From assembly GCA_944390005.1 (NCBI GenBank), contig CALXOJ010000005.1, positions 41,988-105,987 of the forward strand: a DNA stretch of 64,000 nucleotides, in the 5' to 3' direction. Shown piece by piece: positions 57,276 through 64,000 of the stretch. Each line of letters starts with the position of its first letter. Positions within the stretch are counted from its first letter, which is position 1. A program made the translations under genes and the position numbers. The notes below the pieces were generated by a model. The model made no database searches and was not told the DNA's origin. It saw only the letters and a list, made by a program, of their open reading frames with translations. This DNA comes from an uncultured Spirochaetota bacterium. Its GTDB lineage: Bacteria; Spirochaetota; Spirochaetia; JAFGXN01.

Positions 57276-58472
57276 TTAACAATCAGTTTTCGAATAATCA
57301 TCCGATAAAAACACGACAGCGCTGCGTTTTCCGGCTGCCGCCGCCAATACGGCGCCTCCTGTCAACTCGCAGGCAGCGTAACGGGGAATCCGCAGCTTCA
57401 AACCGCAGCTGCCGCCTTTCTGCGCCGCCCATGCGGCCGATTCCGCCTGACTGCCGCCAATCACCGCTTCGTCGAACCGCCGCCGTTCCCGCAGCGTCCG
57501 CACAGCCGCGCAAAAGACCGACTCAATCTCGTTGAAAAGCCGCTGTCCCGCAGCAAAGGCCTCCTCCGAAAAATCCCTTCGGCACTTTTGAGCCAAAGCG
57601 TCCGCCGCCTGAGCCGGCGCCATTCCCGGAGGCGCGAAACGAGAAAACCACTCTTCAAACCAAATTCCCGTCGGCGGCAGAAAAACCGAATCGACGTTGA
57701 AGCCGTCCCAAAACGGCGCACCGCCGCCCTCATCTGCGGTCAAAACAAAATTAACGGCTTCACTGGTTCCGGTTCGGTTGAATACCGCCCCTGCCCGCAG
57801 CGACCCCGAACCGATAAGCCCGGCAACGTAATCCGGAGCTCCGGCATAAACAACCGCGCCGGCGTCGATTCCCGTTGCAGCCGCCGCTTCGCGAGTGACA
57901 ACTCCCAACCGCTCGCCGGAGAAGACAAACGGCGGCAGTTTTTCAAACGGCAAACCGAGCCGGCGGCACTCATCTTCCTCCCAATACAAAAACCGCGCCG
58001 CTTCACACGAAAGCGCCGCCGCCCTCTCCCCCGTCAAAAACCATGCAAGCGCATCCGACAGCGGCAAAAACGCCTGCGCCTGCCGAAAAACTTCGGGACG
58101 AAGGCGGCGGAACGCGTCTAAAAGCTGCAAATAACGGGAAGACGTCGGCTGCGTCTCCGTCCTTGCAGCCGCCATCCACATCAACGGCGCACCGCAAACA
58201 GCACCGCTGCCATCAAACGCAATCCAAGAGGGGCCGTTGCCGACCGTTACAACGCTCCGAATTGCCGCCGACGGACAACAGCTGCGCAACGCCGTTACCG
58301 CCCGCGCCGCCGTTTTTATCTGCGTTAACAAGGAACGGTTTTCAAAATCGGGTCGAATCTCTCCCTCATACGGCAATCGGACAAACGCCAAACGGCGACC
58401 GCCGCCGTCAAACAGAGCTCCTTTTAACGAGGAAGTTCCCAAATCCAAAATCAAAGCGGCGCCGCTTTTCAT
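57276..58472 (-). CDS. FGGY-family carbohydrate kinase
   Basis: A 398-residue sugar kinase of the FGGY (xylulokinase/glycerol kinase) fold. The phosphate-binding loop LILDLGTSSLKG is at 7-18, FNRTGTSEAVNFV near 237 is the second ATP-site element, and the C-terminal VIGGSQAES near 336 matches the adenosine motif. It is shorter than typical FGGY kinases (about 500) and its substrate cannot be named. The start is ATG 58472, overlapping the prs stop as TAATG, so the two are coupled; the 41 upstream codons are a prs shadow. GC content is visibly higher than that of its neighbours. Confidence 0.85.
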   Translation of the reverse strand: MKSGAALILDLGTSSLKGALFDGGGRRLAFVRLPYEGEIRPDFENRSLLTQIKTAARAVTALRSCCPSAAIRSVVTVGNGPSWIAFDGSGAVCGAPLMWMAAARTETQPTSSRYLQLLDAFRRLRPEVFRQAQAFLPLSDALAWFLTGERAAALSCEAARFLYWEEDECRRLGLPFEKLPPFVFSGERLGVVTREAAAATGIDAGAVVYAGAPDYVAGLIGSGSLRAGAVFNRTGTSEAVNFVLTADEGGGAPFWDGFNVDSVFLPPTGIWFEEWFSRFAPPGMAPAQAADALAQKCRRDFSEEAFAAGQRLFNEIESVFCAAVRTLRERRRFDEAVIGGSQAESAAWAAQKGGSCGLKLRIPRYAACELTGGAVLAAAAGKRSAVVFLSDDYSKTDC

Positions 58473-59701
58473 TACGGATTCAGCAGTTTTTGTATGATTT
58501 TGATATTTTCCAAAAGCGGACTGGTGGATTCGTTGTAATGCAGCCGCATGATAAACCGAGCAAACAGCTCCGAAACGCCTGCCGACACATACCACTCTTT
58601 TTTTAACAATGTATCATCATGAAAGACGCTATTGGTTCCGATGATTTTGCAGAAACAGCCCTCGTTATACGCTTCATCGAAAGCATCAATCGCATTTCCC
58701 GTAAAAAGCGGCAGACTGATTCCGCAAAAAATATTTTTCGCACCCATCTCTTTCAAGCGTCGCATCGCTTTAATCAGCGTTCCGCCGGTCGCCAGCATAT
58801 CGTCAGCCATAAAAACATTTTTTCCGTCAACGTCGCCGAGCAGACGAATCGATTTAATATTGGACTGTCCGGCATTTTTCGTCACAACAGAGTAATCGCG
58901 CTCTTTATAAAGCATCGCCAACGGCCGTTTGAGATGATCGGCGTAAAACTTATTGCGTCCGACCGCTCCGGTATCGGGAGAGACAATCACCAAATCGTCA
59001 TCCTCCAGACGAATCAAACCGCATAACTTTTTCATGATTTGATACGAAGCGTGCATATTTTCCAATGCAATTGTTTTGCAGCTGTTCTGAATTTCGGTTG
59101 AATGAATATCCAGCGTTAAAATGCGCGCAACTCCCATAAATTCGCATAACCGCGCAAACCAAGCCGCCGTCAGCGCTTCCCGCCCCTTGCGTTTATGCTG
59201 CCGAGAGTACGGATAAGCCGGCAGAACCAATGTGATACTTGCCGCTCCCGACTGAACCGCCGCGTCAATAACCGTCATCAGGCACATCATATGATCATTG
59301 ACGGAGAGCACAGCTGTTTCGCCGCTGTTGGGAAAAAGCAGGGGATAATGATTTTCGACATCTTGAAATATATAAAGATCCGAACCGCGAACGCTTGCCT
59401 GAATCGTCGCTTTAAACTCGCCGTTGGCAAAACGGGTAAACTCAGTCGGAACCATAAACCGAGGAATCAAAAACTCGTCAGGAGATCCTTTAGAAACGCG
59501 CTGACGTACAGTCAAATCGGAATCGAGATTAAAACGGCGAACCGCCTCTTCACGCGAAATTCCGTACTTTTTGACCAAATCATTGGTTTTCTGCGCCAAA
59601 TCCCGTTTAAACAGCCGAGTCAGATGATTGACAACGCTGTGCGCAAACGCCTCTCCTCCCGGACAGGATATGATACCCAATTTTGAAGAAAACTCGCCCA
59701 T
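58472..59701 (-). CDS. prs: ribose-phosphate pyrophosphokinase, long form
   Basis: About 409 residues, longer than the usual 315 because of an N-terminal extension and insertions, a form I associate with spirochaetes. It makes PRPP for nucleotide, His and Trp synthesis. Visible are the FANGEFKATI flexible-loop region, VLPAYPYSRQHKR, the ATP-site VSPDTGAVGRNKFYA and the PRPP loop FMADDMLATGGT. The start is set at ATG 59701 (MGEFSS), with GGAG seven bases upstream. The ATG at 59716 lies only three bases past the -10 and so is probably outside the message. The FGGY kinase overlaps its end. Confidence 0.92.
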   Translation of the reverse strand: MGEFSSKLGIISCPGGEAFAHSVVNHLTRLFKRDLAQKTNDLVKKYGISREEAVRRFNLDSDLTVRQRVSKGSPDEFLIPRFMVPTEFTRFANGEFKATIQASVRGSDLYIFQDVENHYPLLFPNSGETAVLSVNDHMMCLMTVIDAAVQSGAASITLVLPAYPYSRQHKRKGREALTAAWFARLCEFMGVARILTLDIHSTEIQNSCKTIALENMHASYQIMKKLCGLIRLEDDDLVIVSPDTGAVGRNKFYADHLKRPLAMLYKERDYSVVTKNAGQSNIKSIRLLGDVDGKNVFMADDMLATGGTLIKAMRRLKEMGAKNIFCGISLPLFTGNAIDAFDEAYNEGCFCKIIGTNSVFHDDTLLKKEWYVSAGVSELFARFIMRLHYNESTSPLLENIKIIQKLLNP

Positions 59702-59719
59702 TGATTGCTCCGACATTTT

Positions 59720-59748
59720 ATTCTATCACGGACAGCGTAAAAAGTAAA
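59720..59748 (-). promoter_or_regulatory. putative promoter of prs
   Basis: On the minus strand TTTACT (59743-59748) and TAGAAT (59720-59725) lie 17 bases apart. The position supports the downstream start codon at 59701. Confidence 0.65.
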
Positions 59749-59776
59749 CCGTCAGCCCGGATTTTTCGATTTTGCT

Positions 59777-59804
59777 CAAAAAAAGAACCCGCCGAAGCGG
59801 GTCC
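59777..59804 (-). terminator. terminator of the FN3 lipoprotein gene
   Basis: ACCCGC/GCGGGT stem with loop CGAA (59787-59802), followed on the minus strand by TTCTTTTTTT. It lies 18 bases beyond the stop at 59822. Confidence 0.85.
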
Positions 59805-59821
59805 TGAAGAGTTCTTTTATC

Positions 59822-61423
59822 TTAATTTGCTGCTGCAGTGTCAACAGGTTGATAAAAAACCACCTTTTGTATGGTCATGACGCCATCGTCGTTGCCGCGA
59901 CTATCCGTTTCCCGCGCAAAAATCAAATGAAACGTATCTTCCAACGTCGGAGCGGTAATGATTTGCGCATCTGTCAGTTCCAGCGGACGGTATTCACCGT
60001 TAAAAAAGAAAGAAACGGGATTGGTATTATTTTCTTTATCCGCGCCGTCAAAAAGATAACCGAGGGTAAACGGATCGTTCGACGGAACGGTGTAACGAGT
60101 GTTTGCTCCGCTGCGGTTTGCTCCGACACTGAAAGCCGTTCCTTCGCCGTTATTGTTGTAATTGTTTCTCAACAACCAGAACCAAGGGGCACTGCCGTTA
60201 CCTCCGGCAAACTGAATGATGCCGAGGACATTGGATGCGTCGCTGTAGTTGACAGTCAGCTCCATTAACCAGCCGTTTGTATCTGCTTCTCCGTTTTTGA
60301 TATTTTTGAATGTTACCTTTGTAGTCGTCCCTCCGTCGGCAACCAACCCGGAGACATCCAACACAAGTCCGTTTGGTGTTTTTTCGACTCCAGCCATATT
60401 TTCGACTTGAATAGTAGTCGCATTTGTAAAATCCACATATTTTGTTACCGGTTTGTACAGCTTTTCATTGCGGATCACATAGTCATCGGGATAAACTTTT
60501 ACGGAAACATCATAAGGCTTCGTAGCGTCGTTTCCTGCGTCATCGATTGTGGTATAGGTAAATGTCAGCGTATAGTCGACCGCCTCGCCGGTTTCGTTGG
60601 AAGGAATAGTCAGCAAACGAGTATCGCGAGTATAGACGAACTCTGCGTTGTTAGGAGAGGCGGTGACGGATACCGATTTCACCCAGGCGTTTGGAGGATC
60701 CAAGGTTTCGGAAACCGTTACGGAAGAAGAACCGACAACAAATTCCGGCAAATTAACAGTAACGCTGTCCAGTGCTACGGGAGCAAAAGTCCACACTGCC
60801 CACAATTCAAGGCGTTCGTTAATCGTTACCATCTCTTCGTCGTCATACTTCTTTTCACCATCGGCGGCAGTCGCCCACCCTTCAAAGCGATACAAAGGAA
60901 TTTCGAAGGTGTTGGCACGCAGCGCCGTTTCCGTTCCGATAGGAACATTTTGTCCCGCGGCGGTCGCCCCTACTCCCGAATCGGCCGGAGGATTGCTGTG
61001 AAAGATAACGGGAACCGACGCCGAAGCCCCTGCCTTAGGCGTCGCTTTGATCTCTGCCGGCTTACTTGAAACCGAACCTTTCCAAACCGTTACCGAAAAA
61101 GTGTACTCAGTCCCGTTTTGCAAACCTTCAATATAGGCGTAAGGCTGCGTCCGATCGGTAATTTCCAAACTCTTTCCGTCGTAAACGATAACAATTTTAT
61201 CGAATGAAGTCGACGGCAATGTCCATGTCAATTCGACTGTTCCGTCTCCGGGGGCAGCGCTTAAATCGGTTACAGGATCGACTGTAATGGATTCCGTTCC
61301 GGTGTTGCCGCCACCGCTTCCTTCATCGCTCGGCTCCTCTGTCGGATCGGGACAGGCAAAGAACAGCAGCGCCGGCAAAACAATCAGTAAACTCAGTAAT
61401 GATTTCACTCTTTTTTTCTTCAC
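59822..61423 (-). CDS. multidomain lipoprotein: FN3, InlB-type repeat, beta-sandwich and unnamed C-terminal domain
   Basis: A 533-residue exported lipoprotein with lipobox LFFAC (Cys 24). Domains in order: a Gly/Ser linker, fibronectin type III (about 49-129, VTDLSAAPGDGTVELTW to SSKPAEIKATP), a Listeria-Bacteroides (InlB B) repeat (about 139-211, ending FEGWATAADG... LELWAVW), a cadherin-like beta-sandwich (about 217-313), and a C-terminal domain of about 210 residues (LYKPVTKYVDF to IQKVVFYQPVD). The last domain resembles residues 122-333 of the GH16 lipoprotein upstream. The start is GTG 61423, with CGGAGG six bases before it; no ATG fits both the ribosome site and the signal peptide. Probably surface adhesion or glycan binding. 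Confidence 0.85.
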   Translation of the reverse strand: MKKKRVKSLLSLLIVLPALLFFACPDPTEEPSDEGSGGGNTGTESITVDPVTDLSAAPGDGTVELTWTLPSTSFDKIVIVYDGKSLEITDRTQPYAYIEGLQNGTEYTFSVTVWKGSVSSKPAEIKATPKAGASASVPVIFHSNPPADSGVGATAAGQNVPIGTETALRANTFEIPLYRFEGWATAADGEKKYDDEEMVTINERLELWAVWTFAPVALDSVTVNLPEFVVGSSSVTVSETLDPPNAWVKSVSVTASPNNAEFVYTRDTRLLTIPSNETGEAVDYTLTFTYTTIDDAGNDATKPYDVSVKVYPDDYVIRNEKLYKPVTKYVDFTNATTIQVENMAGVEKTPNGLVLDVSGLVADGGTTTKVTFKNIKNGEADTNGWLMELTVNYSDASNVLGIIQFAGGNGSAPWFWLLRNNYNNNGEGTAFSVGANRSGANTRYTVPSNDPFTLGYLFDGADKENNTNPVSFFFNGEYRPLELTDAQIITAPTLEDTFHLIFARETDSRGNDDGVMTIQKVVFYQPVDTAAAN

Positions 61424-61464
61424 AACAAACCTCCGATTAAAACCCATATTTGTAAAAATAATTG

Positions 61465-61493
61465 ATGATACTTCTTTTAGTATTTTAAAACAA
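61465..61493 (-). promoter_or_regulatory. putative promoter of the FN3 lipoprotein gene
   Basis: On the minus strand TTGTTT (61488-61493) and TATCAT (61465-61470) with a 17-base spacer, about 42 bases before the GTG start. Confidence 0.65.
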
Positions 61494-61528
61494 TTCGACA
61501 AAGAATACAAACTTTTTTTCGATTCGCA

Positions 61529-61554
61529 GAAAAAAACCGCCCCAAACGGGGCGG
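61529..61554 (-). terminator. terminator of the large GH16 lipoprotein gene
   Basis: CCGCCCC (61537-61543) / GGGGCGG (61548-61554) with loop AAAC, followed on the minus strand by a T-run (61530-61536). Confidence 0.92.
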
Positions 61555-61572
61555 CAGAAGTTTTACCGTTGT

Positions 61573-63903
61573 TTACATATCGACATCTTCTTCGTATTTG
61601 TGATAGGTGCCGCTTTCGGTGTCCCACGCGTAGAAGGCGAAGAATTCGGCAACGGTTGAGTCGGGCGCATCTTTCGTTAAGGTCTCGCGAGCTTCGTAGA
61701 TGAGATTGTGATTGTTGTTCCACTGTCCCAACTCCGACGAATATTTGACTTGAATCGGCGCATAGGTGTCCGCAGGAAACGGTATTGGACATAGATCGTT
61801 ACCAAAACAACTCATACGATAGGTTTCGCTTGCATGCCTAACCAGTGACTCCTTATCGTTTAAATCCCAATTCCAATCTTTGGAAAAATTCCACATCTTC
61901 ACGCCGCCGTTTTCGCCCGGAATGACAAGCAGAACCAGATAAAACCACTCCTGCCTTTTTGCCTGATTGCCGTCAGGATAACTGATGTTAATTCTTGTGT
62001 TCTCAGTCCCATCTTTATCATTATTACGGAAGTCGTTGGTTATGTAGTAGTTCCCGTTATTCGCTCCACCGTAAGTCACCCCCTGCGCCATGCGGTCGTC
62101 CCAACCGGGATAACCGCCGTACCACGACCACATATGCGTCACCATATACTGTAAATCATTATTCGAAACCCACTCATACATATCGTATTCATAGACCTGC
62201 TGACCGTTCAGTCCGCGAGCGGAAACAGTTGGGTGTAAATTGCCGGTGTTATTGAATTTATACTTGGCAATTTGATTGACGCCCGCTTGCGCGCCCGGAG
62301 GCATGAACAGATCCTTCTCTCCGTATTTTTTCGAGAACGGGTTATTGGATTCCGCCCACCACGCGTCCCAATGGCTGGCGTGTTTATTCTCACGGCCGGA
62401 GAAATCGTGTTTAATTTTAGTGATAAACAGACCCGACGGGAACTGCCGTTTGGAGTGGATGGCGCCCGCCAATCCGTAACCGGGATTCGCGCCGGCTCCG
62501 ATATTGGGAATAAAGTTATCTCCCTCCGGCTCCGTTGACGAGGTTGTTGTTGTCGAAATATTTTTATTCGGAATATTCGGATCGAAGTAAACATCGATAT
62601 AGAGACAGCCGTCTTTGATTCTCACCGCTTGAGGCGACCAATACGGCTGTTTGTAGCGGTCGTTTTCGTAACCTTTGATTCCGTCACCGAAGTCTTTCAC
62701 TTCGCTGAGCTCCAAACCCATATTACCGATTTCGGGACGATAGATTCCCGGGTTCCCGATGTCCCAATCGGCTTTCAGCGTATCCATGCTGTCAAACGGA
62801 TCGTAGTAGGTTAAAGAGAGTTTTTTGCCTTCAGCCATCATTGCTGCGGGAATTTTTCCCTCCGCAGGCGGAGGCAGTACCGTCGGATCATAAATTTCAA
62901 TCGTTTCATCCAAATAGTAGAAGGCAACGTAATCGACGGTGACGGTGACAGCCTCGTCGGCGTTGCTTCCCTCCGTACCAAAGTAGAGGTAATACGTATC
63001 TTTACCTGCCAGTTTGAAATTATTGTCGCTGGGAGCAGCAGAAGAAACCCATTCCCCGTCCATAAACGACTCATGCTTCGATTCAGTAAACGAAATGCCA
63101 AAGAGGTGATACGTATTCGCCTCAATGGTGATTGATGTCCTTTCGCTATTATTAAACCGAGTCTTCATGCCATTATAATCGTCAAAAAATTCGTTTGCCC
63201 AGCCGCGGCCTTTGTTTTGTCCATCTATTCCATTAATTCCGATTCCGACGCCGATTCCGGAGCCGACGCCGTCTGTGTTCAATTTCGCCGAAATTTCAAC
63301 GTAGGCAATCTGTTTATCCGACGGAATTCCGTCTTTGTAAACAGCCTTGCTAAGAACCAACGGATAGGAGATACCGTTTGAGTCTTTTTGATTCGCCGCT
63401 TTATCGACAATTAAAGACCCGCTTTCAGACTTATGAGTAAGCGCATTACTGGAACCAGTCCAAGTCTCACCCGTACCGGTTGTCAAAAAATCGAAATACG
63501 CACCGAGGCGGTACGCCTTTCCGTCGCGGTAAACCACTTCGCGTATATCAAGTACGGTTATTGAAACCGTTCCTTTTACCGAAGGATCGGAGACTGAAGC
63601 CGCGGTGACGGTGACCGTTCCGGGTTTATCCAACGCCGTTACGACGCCGTCTTCGTTCACGGTCAAAATCGTTTCATCTGAAGAACTCCAAACGACGTTT
63701 TTATTGCTTGCGTCGGAAGGCTGCACTTCAACCGTCAGTTTGCTTGAAATATCCGGAGACATTTCCGGCATATCCGTCGTTACCTTTATTGACGTGACGG
63801 CGATTTTATCATCGCCTCCGGGCTGAGTTGGATCCGGTCCCGGAGGAGGACATCCGATTAAAACTGCAAATGAAATAAAGATCAATAATGTTATTTTTTT
63901 CAT
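61573..63903 (-). CDS. large GH16 glycoside hydrolase lipoprotein with Ig-like domain
   Basis: A 776-residue exported lipoprotein with lipobox LIGC (Cys 18). Domains: a Big_2-type Ig domain (about 33-117, VTSIKVTTDMPEMSPD to GTVSITVLD), an unnamed beta-sandwich domain (about 122-333) shared with the lipoprotein at 59822, then a GH16 catalytic domain (about 362-720) with intact catalytic motif YEYDMYEW (E572, D574, E577). It should cut beta-1,3- or mixed-linked glucans outside the cell, but exact specificity is unknown. AAAGGAG precedes ATG 63903. Upstream is a 17-base poly-G tract that may switch its expression. Confidence 0.88.
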   Translation of the reverse strand: MKKITLLIFISFAVLIGCPPPGPDPTQPGGDDKIAVTSIKVTTDMPEMSPDISSKLTVEVQPSDASNKNVVWSSSDETILTVNEDGVVTALDKPGTVTVTAASVSDPSVKGTVSITVLDIREVVYRDGKAYRLGAYFDFLTTGTGETWTGSSNALTHKSESGSLIVDKAANQKDSNGISYPLVLSKAVYKDGIPSDKQIAYVEISAKLNTDGVGSGIGVGIGINGIDGQNKGRGWANEFFDDYNGMKTRFNNSERTSITIEANTYHLFGISFTESKHESFMDGEWVSSAAPSDNNFKLAGKDTYYLYFGTEGSNADEAVTVTVDYVAFYYLDETIEIYDPTVLPPPAEGKIPAAMMAEGKKLSLTYYDPFDSMDTLKADWDIGNPGIYRPEIGNMGLELSEVKDFGDGIKGYENDRYKQPYWSPQAVRIKDGCLYIDVYFDPNIPNKNISTTTTSSTEPEGDNFIPNIGAGANPGYGLAGAIHSKRQFPSGLFITKIKHDFSGRENKHASHWDAWWAESNNPFSKKYGEKDLFMPPGAQAGVNQIAKYKFNNTGNLHPTVSARGLNGQQVYEYDMYEWVSNNDLQYMVTHMWSWYGGYPGWDDRMAQGVTYGGANNGNYYITNDFRNNDKDGTENTRINISYPDGNQAKRQEWFYLVLLVIPGENGGVKMWNFSKDWNWDLNDKESLVRHASETYRMSCFGNDLCPIPFPADTYAPIQVKYSSELGQWNNNHNLIYEARETLTKDAPDSTVAEFFAFYAWDTESGTYHKYEEDVDM

Positions 63904-63921
63904 ATCTGACTCCTTTATTTC

Positions 63922-63950
63922 ATCATATCATTACCCCCCCCCCCCCCCCC
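63922..63950 (-). promoter_or_regulatory. poly-G17 tract in the probable promoter of the GH16 lipoprotein gene
   Basis: The plus strand has an uninterrupted run of 17 C (63934-63950), which reads as 17 G upstream of the GH16 gene. On the minus strand TATGAT (63922-63927) is a good -10, about 19 bases before the ATG. A -35 such as TTGGGG overlaps the start of the tract, so tract length sets the spacer (19 bases with G17). Changes by slippage would alter promoter strength. The remaining 50 bases to the window edge are AT-rich with no visible gene. Confidence 0.65.
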
Positions 63951-64000
63951 AATATACCAAAAAGTTATTTTCTGTTGGTTTAAAATTATATTGAATGAGG

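Overview
The window looks like a chromosomal segment of a Treponema-like spirochaete. The evidence is the combination of LL-diaminopimelate aminotransferase, a long-form PRPP synthetase, a Rho factor with a charged N-terminal extension, a bactofilin next to apolipoprotein N-acyltransferase, many lipoproteins with relaxed lipoboxes (FFAC, FGC, IGC, LSSC), BspA-type and other leucine-rich lipoproteins, and the order rpsT-HU-lnt ... rho-rpmE that I associate with treponemes from memory. Class III (oxygen-sensitive) ribonucleotide reductase and laminarinase-type GH16 lipoproteins suggest an anaerobic, polysaccharide-using, host- or gut-associated lifestyle. I saw no insertion sequence, prophage or CRISPR array.

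Layout. 1-6.5 kb: housekeeping genes on the minus strand (cysteine desulfurase start, surE, rpmE, rho, pncC, bactofilin, lnt, HU, rpsT and an untracked 56-residue zinc-knuckle protein). 6.6-7.7 kb: formiminotransferase and tRNA-Leu on the plus strand. 7.8-13.9 kb: an accessory operon of three lipoproteins (astacin-type metalloprotease, clostripain-type protease, BspA-like leucine-rich protein). 14.05-14.30 kb: a decayed duplicate of the dapL-pgm pair. 14.4-20.9 kb: yeiH, intact dapL-pgm, trpS and an AI-2E-family permease. 21.0-25.4 kb: nrdR, a split anaerobic ribonucleotide reductase, nrdG, then luxS. 25.5-30.0 kb: leucine-rich lipoprotein, GH16 lipoprotein, a possible gene remnant and an outer-membrane beta-barrel. 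30.1-57.2 kb: a single-strand translation/transcription supercluster read right to left (tRNA-Thr, rpmG, tRNA-Trp, secE, nusG, rplKAJL, rpoBC, rpsLG, tuf, S10-spc-alpha operons to rplQ). 57.3-64 kb: FGGY kinase and prs, then two large surface lipoproteins sharing an unnamed domain, the distal one a GH16 enzyme behind a 17-base poly-G promoter tract.

Most notable. The catalytic NrdD chain stops before its glycyl radical domain. That domain is encoded by the next ORF, in the same frame after one TGA with its own ribosome site, and is fused to a CPNC glutaredoxin-like domain. The chain ends that were separated are both charged helices that could re-pair. This is the best candidate for an undescribed system: an anaerobic ribonucleotide reductase whose radical-carrying 'tail' is a separate, reductant-fused subunit. 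Other points are the dapL-pgm relic, the poly-G tract at a GH16 promoter, several apparently leaderless promoters, an 18-bp duplication of a ribosome site plus start codon, a Cys-rich tail on L15, and Ser (not the treponemal Asn) at the rifampicin position of RpoB.

Promoters, terminators and motif assignments were made by eye. Spacings were counted from the sequence, but no search, alignment score or folding energy was computed.
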